DNA from: Nocardioides donggukensis
GTDB lineage: Bacteria > Actinomycetota > Actinomycetes > Propionibacteriales > Nocardioidaceae
Reading direction: 5' to 3'
Length of the DNA stretch: 64,000 bases
Assembly (NCBI RefSeq): GCF_014842875.1
Contig: NZ_JACYXZ010000003.1
Span: forward strand, 248,001-312,000
Under the pieces are notes generated by a model. It was given only the letters and a program-made list of their open reading frames with translations, was not told where the DNA came from and did not search any database. A program made the position numbers and the translations under genes. Below, in pieces: positions 55,502 to 63,978 of this stretch (position 1 is the stretch's first letter; each line of letters opens with the position of its first letter).

Positions 55502-56880
55502 GCGTCGCTCCTGATCACGCTGAGGACACCGTCGCGGACGGCGCTCATGGTCTCGGTGTCCCTGCCCTCGGCGTTGAGCCGGAGCAGGGGCTCGGTGTTG
55601 GAGGCCCGCACGTTGAACCACCAGTCGTCGTGGGTCACGGTGAGGCCGTCGAGGTGGTCGATCTCCACGCCGGGCCGGTCGGTCCACACCCCCTCGAGGG
55701 TGTCGAGCACCCGCTGCTGGTCGGACACCGTGGAGTTGATCTCCCCGGACGGGGCGAAGCGCTCGAACTCCGCCAGCAGGGCCGACAGCGGCCGGTCGGT
55801 CGCCGCGAGCGCGGCCAGCGCGTGCAGGGCGGCCAGCATCCCGGAGTCGGCCCGCCAGAAGTCTCGGAAGTAGAAGTGCCCGCTGTGCTCGCCGCCGAAG
55901 ATGGCGTCGGTCTCGGCCATCGTGGCCTTGATGTAGGAGTGCCCGACCCGGGTCCGGACGGGCGTGCCGCCGCGCTCGGTCACGATCTGCGGCACCGCCC
56001 GCGAGGTGATCAGGTTGTGGATCACCGTCGAGCCGGGGACCCGGTCCAGCTCCCGGGCGGCGATCAGGGCGGTCAGCGTCGAGGGCGGCACCGGCCGGCC
56101 CCGCTCGTCGACCAGGAAGCAGCGATCGGCGTCCCCGTCGAAGGCCAGCCCGATGTCGGCGCCCTCGGCCAGCACCCGCCGCTGCAGGTCGACCAGGTTC
56201 TCCGGGTCGATCGGGTTGGCCTCGTGGTTCGGGAAGGTCCCGTCCAGCTCGAAGTACATCGGCACCAGCTCGACGCGGTCCTCGCCGAGCCGCTCGAACA
56301 CCGCCGGCGCGGTCAGCCCGGCCATGCCGTTGCCGGCGTCGACGACCACCTTGAGCCGTCGTCCGGCCACGGGCGCCAGAGCGATCAGGTGGGCGGCGTA
56401 GGCGGCCAGCACGTCGTGGCTGGTGATGGCACCACCGCGGGGACTGGTGATCTCACCGCCCTGCGCCACGAGGTCCCGGATCGCGGCCAGCCCGGTGTCC
56501 GTGCCGACGGGGGCAGCGCCCGCGTGGCACATCTTGATCCCGTTGTACTCCGCGGGGTTGTGGCTGGCGGTGAACATCGCGCCGGCGTGGCCGAGGTGGC
56601 CGGAGGCGAAGTACAGCTGGTCAGTGGAGGCCAGTCCGATCAGCACGACGTCGGCGCCGGCCGAGGCCGCGCCGTCCGCGAAGGCACCGGCCATGCCCGG
56701 CGACGAGGGGCGCATGTCGTGCCCCACGACGACCGTGTCGGCGCCGGTGACCGACACGAACGCCCCGCCGATCCGCCGGGACAGGTCCTCGTCCAGCTGC
56801 TCGCCGACCAGGCCGCGCACGTCGTACGCCTTGAAGACCGCGCGCAGGTTGGCCGGATCGACGGTGCTGACGGCGGACAT
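55498..56880 (-). CDS. manB: Phosphomannomutase/phosphoglucomutase
   Basis: 460 residues. The phospho-Ser loop TASHNPAEYNG, the metal loop DGDADRCF, the sugar loop GGEHSGHFYFRD and the C-terminal phosphate-binding RASNTEPLLR are all intact. It interconverts mannose-6-P and mannose-1-P for GDP-mannose and glycolipid synthesis. The ATG at 56880 is 6 nt after TAGGCT (56892-56887): leaderless. It is upstream of the Trm112 and SIS-domain genes on the same strand. Confidence 0.94.
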   Translation of the reverse strand: MSAVSTVDPANLRAVFKAYDVRGLVGEQLDEDLSRRIGGAFVSVTGADTVVVGHDMRPSSPGMAGAFADGAASAGADVVLIGLASTDQLYFASGHLGHAGAMFTASHNPAEYNGIKMCHAGAAPVGTDTGLAAIRDLVAQGGEITSPRGGAITSHDVLAAYAAHLIALAPVAGRRLKVVVDAGNGMAGLTAPAVFERLGEDRVELVPMYFELDGTFPNHEANPIDPENLVDLQRRVLAEGADIGLAFDGDADRCFLVDERGRPVPPSTLTALIAARELDRVPGSTVIHNLITSRAVPQIVTERGGTPVRTRVGHSYIKATMAETDAIFGGEHSGHFYFRDFWRADSGMLAALHALAALAATDRPLSALLAEFERFAPSGEINSTVSDQQRVLDTLEGVWTDRPGVEIDHLDGLTVTHDDWWFNVRASNTEPLLRLNAEGRDTETMSAVRDGVLSVIRSDA

Positions 56881-56886
56881 GCAGGG

Positions 56887-56892
56887 AGCCTA
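56887..56892 (-). promoter_or_regulatory. Leaderless -10 box (TAGGCT) of manB
   Basis: TAGGCT on the minus strand is 6 nt from the ATG at 56880, giving manB its own promoter in the short gap to the DUF3499 gene. Confidence 0.5.
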
Positions 56893-56896
56893 TCGG

Positions 56897-57280
56897 TCAG
56901 TCGCTGCTGAGGACGCGCAGGTGGCCGCGCCGCCTGGTCTCGCGACCGGTCTCCGCCTCGGGCGCCGAGACCGCGTGGACCGGGACCGGTGCGGGCGGGG
57001 GTGGGAGCGGGCGCGCCGCCTCCCGCACGGCGTCGGCGAGCGCCAGGAGGTCGTCGCTGGTGGGCCCGGCCGCGGACGGGTCGGGTGCCAGCCGCAGCAC
57101 CTCCCAGCCGCGCGGGGCGCTGAGCCGCTCGCTGTGGGACTCGCAGAGGTCGTAGGCGTGCGGCTCGGCGTAGGTGGCCAGGGGGCCGAGCACGGCGGTC
57201 TGGTCGGCGTACACGTAGGTCAGCGTCATGACGGCCGGGCGACCGCACGCGGTGCGCGAACAACGACGTGCAGGATTCAC
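56897..57280 (-). CDS. DUF3499 protein
   Basis: 127 residues. The N-terminal CSRTACGRPAVMTLTYVYAD is the DUF3499 signature (two Cys probably binding zinc); the middle is YDLCESHSERLSAPRGWEV, with another Cys/His pair. The C-terminal half is Pro-rich and disordered. Family members are next to manB in actinobacteria. GTG 57280, 7 nt after TAGCGT, was chosen because it includes the signature; ATG further on would cut it. Confidence 0.88.
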   Translation of the reverse strand: MNPARRCSRTACGRPAVMTLTYVYADQTAVLGPLATYAEPHAYDLCESHSERLSAPRGWEVLRLAPDPSAAGPTSDDLLALADAVREAARPLPPPPAPVPVHAVSAPEAETGRETRRRGHLRVLSSD

Positions 57281-57287
57281 GCCCCCG

Positions 57288-57323
57288 ACGCTACCCCGGC
57301 CGGAGCACCGGCCCCATTAGGCT
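57288..57323. promoter_or_regulatory. Divergent leaderless -10 boxes of the DUF3499 and metallopeptidase-family genes
   Basis: TAGCGT on the minus strand (57293-57288) is 7 nt from GTG 57280. TAGGCT on the plus strand (57318-57323) is 6 nt from GTG 57330. The start codons are 49 bp apart. Confidence 0.55.
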
Positions 57324-57329
57324 CGCGGC

Positions 57330-57800
57330 GTGGCCGACTCCCCCGACCCCGACCCCGACCCCGCACCCCACCGCCGACGACTGCGGGACCGGCGCGGCCG
57401 CGGCCTGCGCGGACCTGCGATCCGTCCCGCCGACGGGCCCGGGCAGCCCAGCCCGCCGGCGCGACCGGGACCCCGCGAGCGCTTCGACCGGACGGTGCTC
57501 GACGTGGTCACCGAGGTCGACGCCCGGTGGCAGCACCGGCTCGGCCTGGTCGAGTACGCCGTCGAGGAGGTGCCGCTGGTCCCCGAGGACTGGTCACCGG
57601 ACCAGGTGCCGCTGTCCTCGCTGGTCCGCGGGAGCGGGAGCACACCCACCCGGCTGGTGGTCTTCCGGCGGCCCCTGCAGCAGCGGTGCCAGGACCGCGA
57701 GGAGCTCGAGGCCCTGGTGCTGACGGTCGTGGTGGAGCAGTTGGCCGACCTCCTCGGCATCGATGCCGAGGAGGTCGATCCGCGCTACCGCCGGGACTGA
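57330..57800 (+). CDS. Degenerate metallopeptidase-family protein (Rv3259-like)
   Basis: 156 residues. It shows the layout of the small 'metallopeptidase family' zincins: RERFDRTVLDVVTEVDARWQ, RLVVFRRPLQQRCQDREEL and a C-terminal helix. Where true members have HExxH, this reads VVVEQLADLLG, so no zinc site remains and no protease activity is expected. The mycobacterial neighbour Rv3259, as I recall, is similarly altered. The GTG at 57330 is 6 nt after TAGGCT. Codons near 57746-57777 form a perfect 32-bp palindrome. Confidence 0.75.
   Translation: MADSPDPDPDPAPHRRRLRDRRGRGLRGPAIRPADGPGQPSPPARPGPRERFDRTVLDVVTEVDARWQHRLGLVEYAVEEVPLVPEDWSPDQVPLSSLVRGSGSTPTRLVVFRRPLQQRCQDREELEALVLTVVVEQLADLLGIDAEEVDPRYRRD
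57746..57777. other. Perfect 32-bp palindrome within a coding region
   Basis: The 32 bases centred between 57761 and 57762 are their own reverse complement (arms CGACCTCCTCGGCAT and ATGCCGAGGAGGTCG, central CG). They encode residues near the C terminus of the metallopeptidase-family protein and lie 38 bp from the convergent htrA stop. Confidence 0.95.
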
Positions 57801-57814
57801 GCCGAGCGGGCGGC

Positions 57815-59257
57815 TCAGCCCACCTTCGAGTCGAGGGTGACCGCGATCTCGCGCTGGTCGCCGTCCCGGTCGACGGTCAGCGTGATCTCCTCGCCGGGCA
57901 GGTGGGTCCGGATCGCCACGATCAGCGTCGGGCTGTCGGTGACCTGCCGCTCGTCGACCGCGGTGACGACGTCGCCCGCCTTCAGTCCGCCCTTCGCCGC
58001 GGGGCTGCCCGGCTCGATGCCGTCGATGAGCGCGCCCTGGCCGGACTCGTCGGTGGTGACCGTCGCCCCGATGACCGGGTACCGCGCCTCGCCGTCCTTG
58101 AGGATCTGGTCGGCGGTGACCCTGACCTGCTCGATCGGGATGGCGAAGCCGACGCCGATGTTGCCGGACTCGCCGCCCAGCGAGCTGCCGGTGGTGGCGA
58201 TCGCGGAGTTGACGCCCACGACCTGACCCTTGAGGTTCACCAGGGGGCCGCCGGAGTTGCCGGGGTTGATCGCGGCGTCGGTCTGCACGGCGTCGATGTA
58301 GGAGGCCAGGTCGTCGCCGTTGCCGGTGGTGACCGGCCGGTCCACGGCGCTGACGATGCCCGAGGTCACGGTGCTGCTCAGCCCGAGCGGCGAGCCGATC
58401 GCCACGACCGCCTCGCCGATCCGCAGCGACTGCGACGCCCCGAGTGCGGCCGGCTCGATCTCCGGGGCGTCCTTCACGAACAGCACCGCGAGGTCGTACA
58501 CCGCGCTGCGGCCCACGACCTCGGCGTCGTAGCGCTTGCCGTCGCGGGCGACGACCTTGATCGCGCCGTTGTTCTTGGCGGCGTCCTCGACGACGTGGTT
58601 GTTGGTGATCACGTGTCCTTGGCGGTCCATGAAGAAGCCGGAGCCGGTGGCGCCGAGGCTGCGGTTCTCGACGTCGGCGAGGATCTGCACCGTGCTGGGG
58701 AGCAGCTGGTCGGCCACGGCGGCGATGCTGCCGTTGTCGGCCGGCAACGGGGCCTCCGAGACCGTGTCCACCCCGGCGAAGCCGTCGGCGCTGCGTCCGG
58801 GCGAGGAGTTCGCGTCCCGCCACTCGTCCACCGCGACGCCACCGATCGCTCCCCCGACCAGGCCGACCACCAGGGCCAGCGCGGCGACGGCCGGCCACAC
58901 CCAGCCGGACAGCCGCGGCCGGCGGGAGGTGTCCTCGCCCCGGTCGCCGCCACCGCCCGTGACGGGGTAGCCGCCGTGCTGTGTTGGGTAGCCACCGCCC
59001 TGACCCGGGTACCCGGACCCCGGTCCGTCGTCCCAGGGGCTCTGCGGGCCCTGGGGACCCTGGGAACCCTGGGAACCTTGGCCCTGCGCGGCCGGCCGAC
59101 CGTAGCCGGCGTACGACGAGCCTCCGGTCGGAGTGCTCGCAGGGGCGCCGTAGGGCTCGTCCGGGAGCTGCCGGGTGTGCTCGACGTCGGACGGCGCGTC
59201 GCCGTCCCGATGGGGCTCGTACGGCGAGTTCGTGCCGGGCGTGTTCTGGTCGTTCAC
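57815..59257 (-). CDS. HtrA/DegP-like membrane serine protease with PDZ domain
   Basis: 480 residues. A long hydrophilic Gly/Pro/Gln-rich cytoplasmic N terminus (with 9-bp repeats) is followed by one membrane helix (VWPAVAALALVVGLVGGAIGG) and the trypsin-fold domain: His in ITNNHVVED, Asp in YDLAVLFV, Ser in NPGNSGGPL. A C-terminal PDZ carries GIEPGSPAAKGGLKAGD. It degrades misfolded envelope proteins and may help relieve SigE. GTG 59257 overlaps the anti-sigma stop as GTGA, so sigE, the anti-sigma and htrA form one coupled operon. Confidence 0.92.
   Translation of the reverse strand: MNDQNTPGTNSPYEPHRDGDAPSDVEHTRQLPDEPYGAPASTPTGGSSYAGYGRPAAQGQGSQGSQGPQGPQSPWDDGPGSGYPGQGGGYPTQHGGYPVTGGGGDRGEDTSRRPRLSGWVWPAVAALALVVGLVGGAIGGVAVDEWRDANSSPGRSADGFAGVDTVSEAPLPADNGSIAAVADQLLPSTVQILADVENRSLGATGSGFFMDRQGHVITNNHVVEDAAKNNGAIKVVARDGKRYDAEVVGRSAVYDLAVLFVKDAPEIEPAALGASQSLRIGEAVVAIGSPLGLSSTVTSGIVSAVDRPVTTGNGDDLASYIDAVQTDAAINPGNSGGPLVNLKGQVVGVNSAIATTGSSLGGESGNIGVGFAIPIEQVRVTADQILKDGEARYPVIGATVTTDESGQGALIDGIEPGSPAAKGGLKAGDVVTAVDERQVTDSPTLIVAIRTHLPGEEITLTVDRDGDQREIAVTLDSKVG
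59042..59086 (-). repeat. Short 9-bp repeats encoding Gly-x-Gln triplets in htrA
   Basis: CTGGGAACC-type units repeat every 9 bp between about 59051 and 59077, giving GSQ/GPQ tripeptides in the cytoplasmic N terminus of HtrA. The pattern resembles the GPD array in comF. Confidence 0.75.
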
Positions 59258-59817
59258 GGTGTGATCGTCACCCACTTCTGGAGGGTCGCGCCGACCTGGG
59301 TCAGCCGGGCGATCGGGGAGGATTCGCGCGAGGTCGCGCCCGGGGGCTGCGACTCACGCACGCTGGACGTGGTCGGGGCGGTGCCCTGCGGGGCCTGGGT
59401 GCCGCCGGTCAGGGAGGTCACCGGCGCCCGGCGGTCGAGGCCGGGGGCGTTGGCGGGCACGGAGACGGCCAGGACGCCGACCATGGCGGCGCCGAGCGAC
59501 CCGGCGCCGATGGCGGCGACCAGCACCGTGCGCCGCCGGTCGGTCACGGTCGCGGACCCGGACCGCAGGTCCGGCCCGGCCGGCCAGGCGGTCACCGAGG
59601 ACAGGGAGCCGCGCAGGTGGTCGGGGGCGGAGGGCGGGGGCGCCATGGCCAGCCCCGCGAGCCGGGTCTTGACCCAGCCCTCGCGCTCCACCTGGCCCCG
59701 GCAGAGGGCGCACAGGTGCACGTGCGCCCACAGCCGCTCGGCCTCCGCTGCGGGGAGCTGTCCGTCGACCAGGGCACTGACCCGGGTGCCGACGTGACCG
59801 ATGACCGGGCCGATCAT
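59254..59817 (-). CDS. Zinc anti-sigma factor (RseA-like)
   Basis: 187 residues. The N-terminal ZAS motif HVHLCALC (HxxxCxxC) binds zinc and SigE. One membrane helix ([21 protein letters not shown]) near 100-120 and an extracytoplasmic tail follow. It holds SigE inactive until envelope stress. ATG 59817 overlaps the sigE stop as ATGA; its stop overlaps htrA. Confidence 0.88.
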   Translation of the reverse strand: MIGPVIGHVGTRVSALVDGQLPAAEAERLWAHVHLCALCRGQVEREGWVKTRLAGLAMAPPPSAPDHLRGSLSSVTAWPAGPDLRSGSATVTDRRRTVLVAAIGAGSLGAAMVGVLAVSVPANAPGLDRRAPVTSLTGGTQAPQGTAPTTSSVRESQPPGATSRESSPIARLTQVGATLQKWVTITP

Positions 59818-60392
59818 CGGGCGGCCTCCGGCTGGTGCTCGTGCGGGGCCGGACCGGAGTAGCGGGTCCGGCCCGCGGACGGCGCGCGGTGCGCCAGAGC
59901 CTCGCGGAGCATCGCCCGGCCACGGTGGATGCGTGATCGCACCGTGCCGAGCTTCGCGTCGAGGATCCCGGCGATCTCCTCGTAGCTGAGCCCCTCGATG
60001 TCGCAGAGGACGACCGCGGCCCGGAAGTCGGGGGGCAGCTCGGAGAGCGCACGCTCGATGTCGTCGTCGAAGGTGCGGTCGGCGTACTCCTGGTGCGGTG
60101 CGCCGGCCAGGCTGCCGAGCCGGGCGGCCCGCTCGTCGGACAGCGCGTCGAAGCGGATCCGCTGACGGCGCCGGGCGCCGTCGAGGAACAGGTTCGTGGT
60201 GATCCGGTGCAGCCAGCCCTCGAACGTGCCCGGGGCGTAGGTGTCGAGCGAGCGGAAGACCCGGACGAACACGTCCTGGGTCAGGTCCTCGGCGTCCGCG
60301 GGATTGCCGGTCAGCCGGTAGGCGAGCCGGTAGACGCGCTCGGAGTGCTGCGCCACGATCTCGTCCCACTCGGGGACCGACGTCGTCTCCAC
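59814..60392 (-). CDS. ECF sigma factor SigE-like
   Basis: 192 residues. Sigma2 ([33 protein letters not shown]) and sigma4 ([30 protein letters not shown]) regions are complete; no extra C-terminal domain. GTG 60392 has AAGGAG upstream and starts just before sigma2. It is the first gene of the sigE-antisigma-htrA operon and divergent from an O-methyltransferase gene, as I recall in mycobacteria (Rv1221-Rv1220c). Confidence 0.92.
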   Translation of the reverse strand: METTSVPEWDEIVAQHSERVYRLAYRLTGNPADAEDLTQDVFVRVFRSLDTYAPGTFEGWLHRITTNLFLDGARRRQRIRFDALSDERAARLGSLAGAPHQEYADRTFDDDIERALSELPPDFRAAVVLCDIEGLSYEEIAGILDAKLGTVRSRIHRGRAMLREALAHRAPSAGRTRYSGPAPHEHQPEAAR

Positions 60393-60588
60393 CGCTGCTC
60401 CTTCGCCTCGCCTCGTCCGGATCCGTCCCTGTCTCGTCTCGCCCACGCTAGGCACCGCGGCTGAGAGGAACCTGAGCCCTCACCCCACGGAAGCCATGAA
60501 GTGCGCCTGTCCCGTGCAACGATCCCCGACGGTGCGGTGTTCCCCGGCGTTCCGGCCGCGTCCCCGCGCCGGGCGCCCCGGGAGCGGT

Positions 60589-60604
60589 AGTCTCCCGGGA
60601 GACT
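60589..60604. promoter_or_regulatory. Perfect 16-bp palindrome before the O-methyltransferase gene
   Basis: AGTCTCCCGGGAGACT is its own reverse complement. It overlaps a possible -10 (TAGTCT, 60588-60593) and ends 3 bp before the GTG at 60607, so a bound repressor would block transcription or translation. Confidence 0.6.
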
Positions 60605-60606
60605 GT

Positions 60607-61284
60607 GTGACGCACGAGGCTCAGGAGGCCGTCATCACCACCGCGATCAAGCCCGCCAGCTGGTCCTACGCCGAGGAGTTCGTGGCCGAGGACGAGATCG
60701 TCGAGAGCGCCCGGGCCCGGGCCCGGGAGGTGGGTGTGGTCCCGGTCGGCTCCGGCGCCGGCGCCGCCCTGCGCTTCCTCGCCTCCGTCCTCGACGCTCG
60801 CGCCGTGGTGGAGATCGGGACCGGCACCGGGGTCTCCGGGCTCTGGCTGCTGCGCGGCATGCGCGCCGACGGGGTCCTGACCACCGTGGACATCGAGACC
60901 GAGCACCAGCGACTGGCGCGGCAGACGTTCACCGACGCCGGGATCCCCGCCCAGCGGGCCCGGACGATCTCGGGCGCCGCCCTCGAGGTGCTGCCGCGGC
61001 TCACCGACGGGCACTACGACCTGGTCTTCTGCGACGGCGACAAGCGGGAGTACGACGCCTACCTCGCCGAGGCGCTCCGGCTCCTGCGACCCGGCGGTGT
61101 GGTGGTCTTCGACAACGCCCTGTGGCACGACCGGGTCGCCGACCCCGCCCAGCGGGACGAGGAGACGGTGGCGATCCGAGAGCTGGGTCGGGTGGTGGCC
61201 GAGTCCGAGGGCCTGATCTCGGTGCTGCTGCCGGTCGGCGACGGGCTGCTGGCGGCGAAGAAGGTCTGGGTCCCCGAGGCCTGA
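60607..61284 (+). CDS. SAM-dependent O-methyltransferase
   Basis: 225 residues of the class I (catechol/caffeoyl-CoA type) O-methyltransferases. Motif I VVEIGTGTGVSGLWLL, acidic loop in TTVDIETEHQ, D in LVFCDGDKREY and metal-site DNALWHD are intact. In mycobacteria the neighbour Rv1220c is of this type. Substrate unknown. GTG 60607 was chosen at GGGAGA (60597-60602), with the palindrome upstream. It is divergent from sigE. Confidence 0.88.
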   Translation: MTHEAQEAVITTAIKPASWSYAEEFVAEDEIVESARARAREVGVVPVGSGAGAALRFLASVLDARAVVEIGTGTGVSGLWLLRGMRADGVLTTVDIETEHQRLARQTFTDAGIPAQRARTISGAALEVLPRLTDGHYDLVFCDGDKREYDAYLAEALRLLRPGGVVVFDNALWHDRVADPAQRDEETVAIRELGRVVAESEGLISVLLPVGDGLLAAKKVWVPEA

Positions 61285-61334
61285 GCCCGGTCCCGGCCGG
61301 CCCGGACGGATGGTCCCGGCCGGGTGATCCCCCC

Positions 61335-62861
61335 CTAGCGCAGCCCCGCCAGGGGGTCGGCTCCGCTGAGCCAGTGCAGCAGGGCGCGGACGCCGAAGCC
61401 GGTCGGCCCGGCGGTCCACTCGTCGCGGTCCTCGGGGGCGTCGCCGACGGAGGCGATGTCGAGGTGCGCCCACGGCACGTCGCCGGTGAAGTGCTGCAGG
61501 AACAGCGCCGCGGTGATCGCGCCGGGTCCCCCGGGGGCGTTGTCGGCGTCGGCCACCTTCGAGGCGAGCTTCTCCTCGTAGTCGGCGTTGAGCGGCATCC
61601 GCCAGAGTCGCTCCCCGCTCGCCCGGCCGGCCTCCTCGAGGGCGGTGGCCAGCACGTCGTGGTCGGCGAAGAGGCCGCCCGTGCGCAGCCCGAGGGCGAC
61701 CTTCATCGCCCCGGTCAGCGTCGCGACGTCGACCAGGGCGTCCGGCGACAGCTCCTGGACCGCGTAGGCCAGCGCGTCGGCCAGCACCACCCGGCCCTCC
61801 GCGTCGGTGTTGGTGACCTCCGTGGTCCGCCCACCGAAGTGCCGCACCACGTCGCCGGGCCGGTAGGCGTCGCCGCCGATGGCGTTCTCGGCGGCCGCGA
61901 CCAGGCCGGTGACCCGGACCGGGCAGCCGAGCTCGGCGAGGGCGCCCATGGTCGCGATCACCACCGCACCCCCGGTCATGTCCCGCTTCATGTTCACCAT
62001 CGCCTCACCGGGCTTGATCGAGAGCCCCCCGGTGTCGAAGGTGATGCCCTTGCCGACCAGGACGACGTGCCCGCGGGCCCTGCGGGGCCGGTAGTCGAGC
62101 CGGATCAGCCGCGGCGGCGTCGCCGAGGCCCGCCCCACGGCCAGGATCCCCCCGAAGCCCTCCTTGGTCAGGCGCTTCTCGTCCCAGACCGTGCAGGCCA
62201 GTCCCGAGGCCTGCGCGACCTCGACGGCCCGGTCGGCCAGCCAGGCGGGGCTCTTGAGGTTGGACGGCGTGGCCGCCAGGGCCCGGGCCCGCCACCCGGC
62301 CGCGGCGACCGCCACGGCCGCGTCGACCGTCGGCTGCCGGTCCGGCGCGCCGGCCAGCAGCACCCGGCGTACCGGCTGTGCCACCGGCCCGGACGAGCGC
62401 CAGTGGAACTCGAACGAGCCCAGCGTGAGGCCGATGACGAACGCGTGCAGCCCCGAGTCGCCCGCGACCGAGGCGACGCTGCTCGCCACCAGGTCCCGGT
62501 CCTTGGTGGCGCGCCCGAGCGCGGCCCCGGCCCGTCGCAGTGCGTCGTCCCCCGTGTCCCCCACCCCGACCAGCAGCACCGCGGTGACCCGGTCGTGGTC
62601 CGGCACCGGATGGGTGGTGACCTCACCGGCCCGGCCGGTGGCCCGGTGCGCCTCGAGCACCGCCAGGAGGTCGAGACCGAGCTGGTCCGCGACGTCCGCG
62701 GCGCCCGGTCCGACGGCAGGGGCCTCCGCCCCGTCGGCAGGGAGCACCGGCAGCGCGACCAGCACCGGGCCGGCCGCTGCCGTGAGCGGCTCCGTGGTGA
62801 GGCTGAAGGTCGGAGGCGAGACCTGGGGTGGAAGGGTGGTCTGGGCGGGGTCTGGGGTCAC
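61335..62861 (-). CDS. pepA: Leucyl aminopeptidase, M17 family
   Basis: 508 residues. M17 features: catalytic-domain NTDAEGRVVLADALAY signature, metal-site lysine in GKGITFDTGGLSIKPG and MVNMKRDMTGGA. The C-terminal catalytic half is typical, the N-terminal half more divergent. It removes N-terminal residues from peptides in the cytoplasm. GTG 62861 lies 4 bp after the DUF3117 stop, so they are co-transcribed. Confidence 0.93.
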   Translation of the reverse strand: MTPDPAQTTLPPQVSPPTFSLTTEPLTAAAGPVLVALPVLPADGAEAPAVGPGAADVADQLGLDLLAVLEAHRATGRAGEVTTHPVPDHDRVTAVLLVGVGDTGDDALRRAGAALGRATKDRDLVASSVASVAGDSGLHAFVIGLTLGSFEFHWRSSGPVAQPVRRVLLAGAPDRQPTVDAAVAVAAAGWRARALAATPSNLKSPAWLADRAVEVAQASGLACTVWDEKRLTKEGFGGILAVGRASATPPRLIRLDYRPRRARGHVVLVGKGITFDTGGLSIKPGEAMVNMKRDMTGGAVVIATMGALAELGCPVRVTGLVAAAENAIGGDAYRPGDVVRHFGGRTTEVTNTDAEGRVVLADALAYAVQELSPDALVDVATLTGAMKVALGLRTGGLFADHDVLATALEEAGRASGERLWRMPLNADYEEKLASKVADADNAPGGPGAITAALFLQHFTGDVPWAHLDIASVGDAPEDRDEWTAGPTGFGVRALLHWLSGADPLAGLR

Positions 62862-62865
62862 CGGG

Positions 62866-63033
62866 TCAGCCGACGACGTCCTTGAGGGCGTCGCCGAGAG
62901 CGGTTGCCTCATCGGCGTTCAGCTCCACCACGAGGCGGCCACCGCCCTCGAGCGGGACCCGCATCACGATGCCGCGTCCCTCCTTGGTGACCTCCAGCGG
63001 ACCGTCTCCCGTCCGCGGCTTCATCGCCGCCAT
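62866..63033 (-). CDS. DUF3117 small protein
   Basis: 55 residues: MAAMKPRTGDGPLEVTKEG then RGIVMRVPLEGGGRLVVEL and an Ala/Leu C-terminal helix. This is a highly conserved actinobacterial family of unknown function. The 5' leader (63034 to about 63083) starts with a hairpin. It precedes the leucyl aminopeptidase gene by 4 bp. Confidence 0.92.
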   Translation of the reverse strand: MAAMKPRTGDGPLEVTKEGRGIVMRVPLEGGGRLVVELNADEATALGDALKDVVG

Positions 63034-63065
63034 CCGCGCACCTCTTCCCTGTGTTGTCGCGCGCC

Positions 63066-63095
63066 GTCCGGCGCGTCGCACGCCGGACCATTATC
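63066..63095 (-). promoter_or_regulatory. Promoter -10 and 5'-terminal hairpin of the DUF3117 mRNA
   Basis: On the minus strand GATAAT (63095-63090) is close to TATAAT, predicting a start near 63083. The RNA would then open inside the hairpin GTCCGGCG/CGCCGGAC (63066-63073 and 63081-63088, 7-nt loop), which could stabilise the message. Confidence 0.5.
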
Positions 63096-63153
63096 CCCCA
63101 TGCCCGCGCCGTCCTGAACCGGGCCGGGTCCCGGGGCTGGCAGACTCCCTCCC

Positions 63154-63948
63154 ATGCATGCCCGGTCGGCCCTGTTCGACGTCTACGGCGACCACCTGCG
63201 CACCCGCGGCAACCGGGCTCCGGTGGCGGCCCTCGTGCGCCTGCTCGAGCCGGTGGGGATCGCCGCCCCCGCGGTGCGCACGGCCATCTCCCGGATGGTC
63301 ATCCAGGGGTGGCTGGAGTCGGTGTCGCTGCCCAGCGGTCGCGGGTACGCCGCCACGGAGCAGGCCATCCGCCGGCTCGACCGGGCCGGCGAGCGGATCT
63401 ACCGCACCGGGGAGCGGGACTGGGACGGCCGGTGGCAGCTGCTGCTGCTCGACCCGATCCGGGACCGGTCCGCCCGGACCCGGGTCCGGGCGGCGCTGGG
63501 CTGGATGGGCTACGCCGAGCTGGGCGACGGGGTCTGGGTGAGCCCGTGGCCGCAGCCGGAGCTGGACGCCCTGCTCGCCCGGGAGCAGGTGACCGCCGCC
63601 CGGGCGCTCGCGCACGACTTCGACCCGCCCGCCACGCCGGCCGCGTGCTGGGACCTGGCCCAGCTCGGCCAGGAGTACGCCGTGTGGCTGGAGGAGGTGA
63701 CCTCGGCGCCCCGGCCGGCCGCATGGGGGCAGGCCCCGGACGGCCACGACGACCCGGACCGCCGGGACTTCGCCCAACGCTTCCACCTGGTGCACGACTG
63801 GCGGATGTTCCTGTTCCGCGACCCCGGCCTGCCCGACGTACTGCTGCCCGCCGACTGGCCCGGTCGCGCGGCTGCGGCACACTTCACCGAAGAGGCCGAC
63901 CGGCTCAAGCCGGGGGCCGACCGCTTCGTCGACCGCTGCCTGTACTGA
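63154..63948 (+). CDS. PaaX-family transcriptional regulator
   Basis: 264 residues. An N-terminal winged helix (FDVYGDHLRTRG, PAVRTAISRMVIQGWLE) and a C-terminal ligand domain resembling PaaX, the phenylacetyl-CoA repressor, including DWDGRWQLLLLDPI and RMFLFRDPGLPDVLLPADWPG. It probably governs the neighbouring gene starting at 63979. ATG 63154 was chosen by domain boundary. Target is unknown, an aromatic-CoA pathway is inferred. Confidence 0.85.
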   Translation: MHARSALFDVYGDHLRTRGNRAPVAALVRLLEPVGIAAPAVRTAISRMVIQGWLESVSLPSGRGYAATEQAIRRLDRAGERIYRTGERDWDGRWQLLLLDPIRDRSARTRVRAALGWMGYAELGDGVWVSPWPQPELDALLAREQVTAARALAHDFDPPATPAACWDLAQLGQEYAVWLEEVTSAPRPAAWGQAPDGHDDPDRRDFAQRFHLVHDWRMFLFRDPGLPDVLLPADWPGRAAAAHFTEEADRLKPGADRFVDRCLY

Positions 63949-63978
63949 CCCGTGCTGGGCACGCCGGAAGGGATCACC

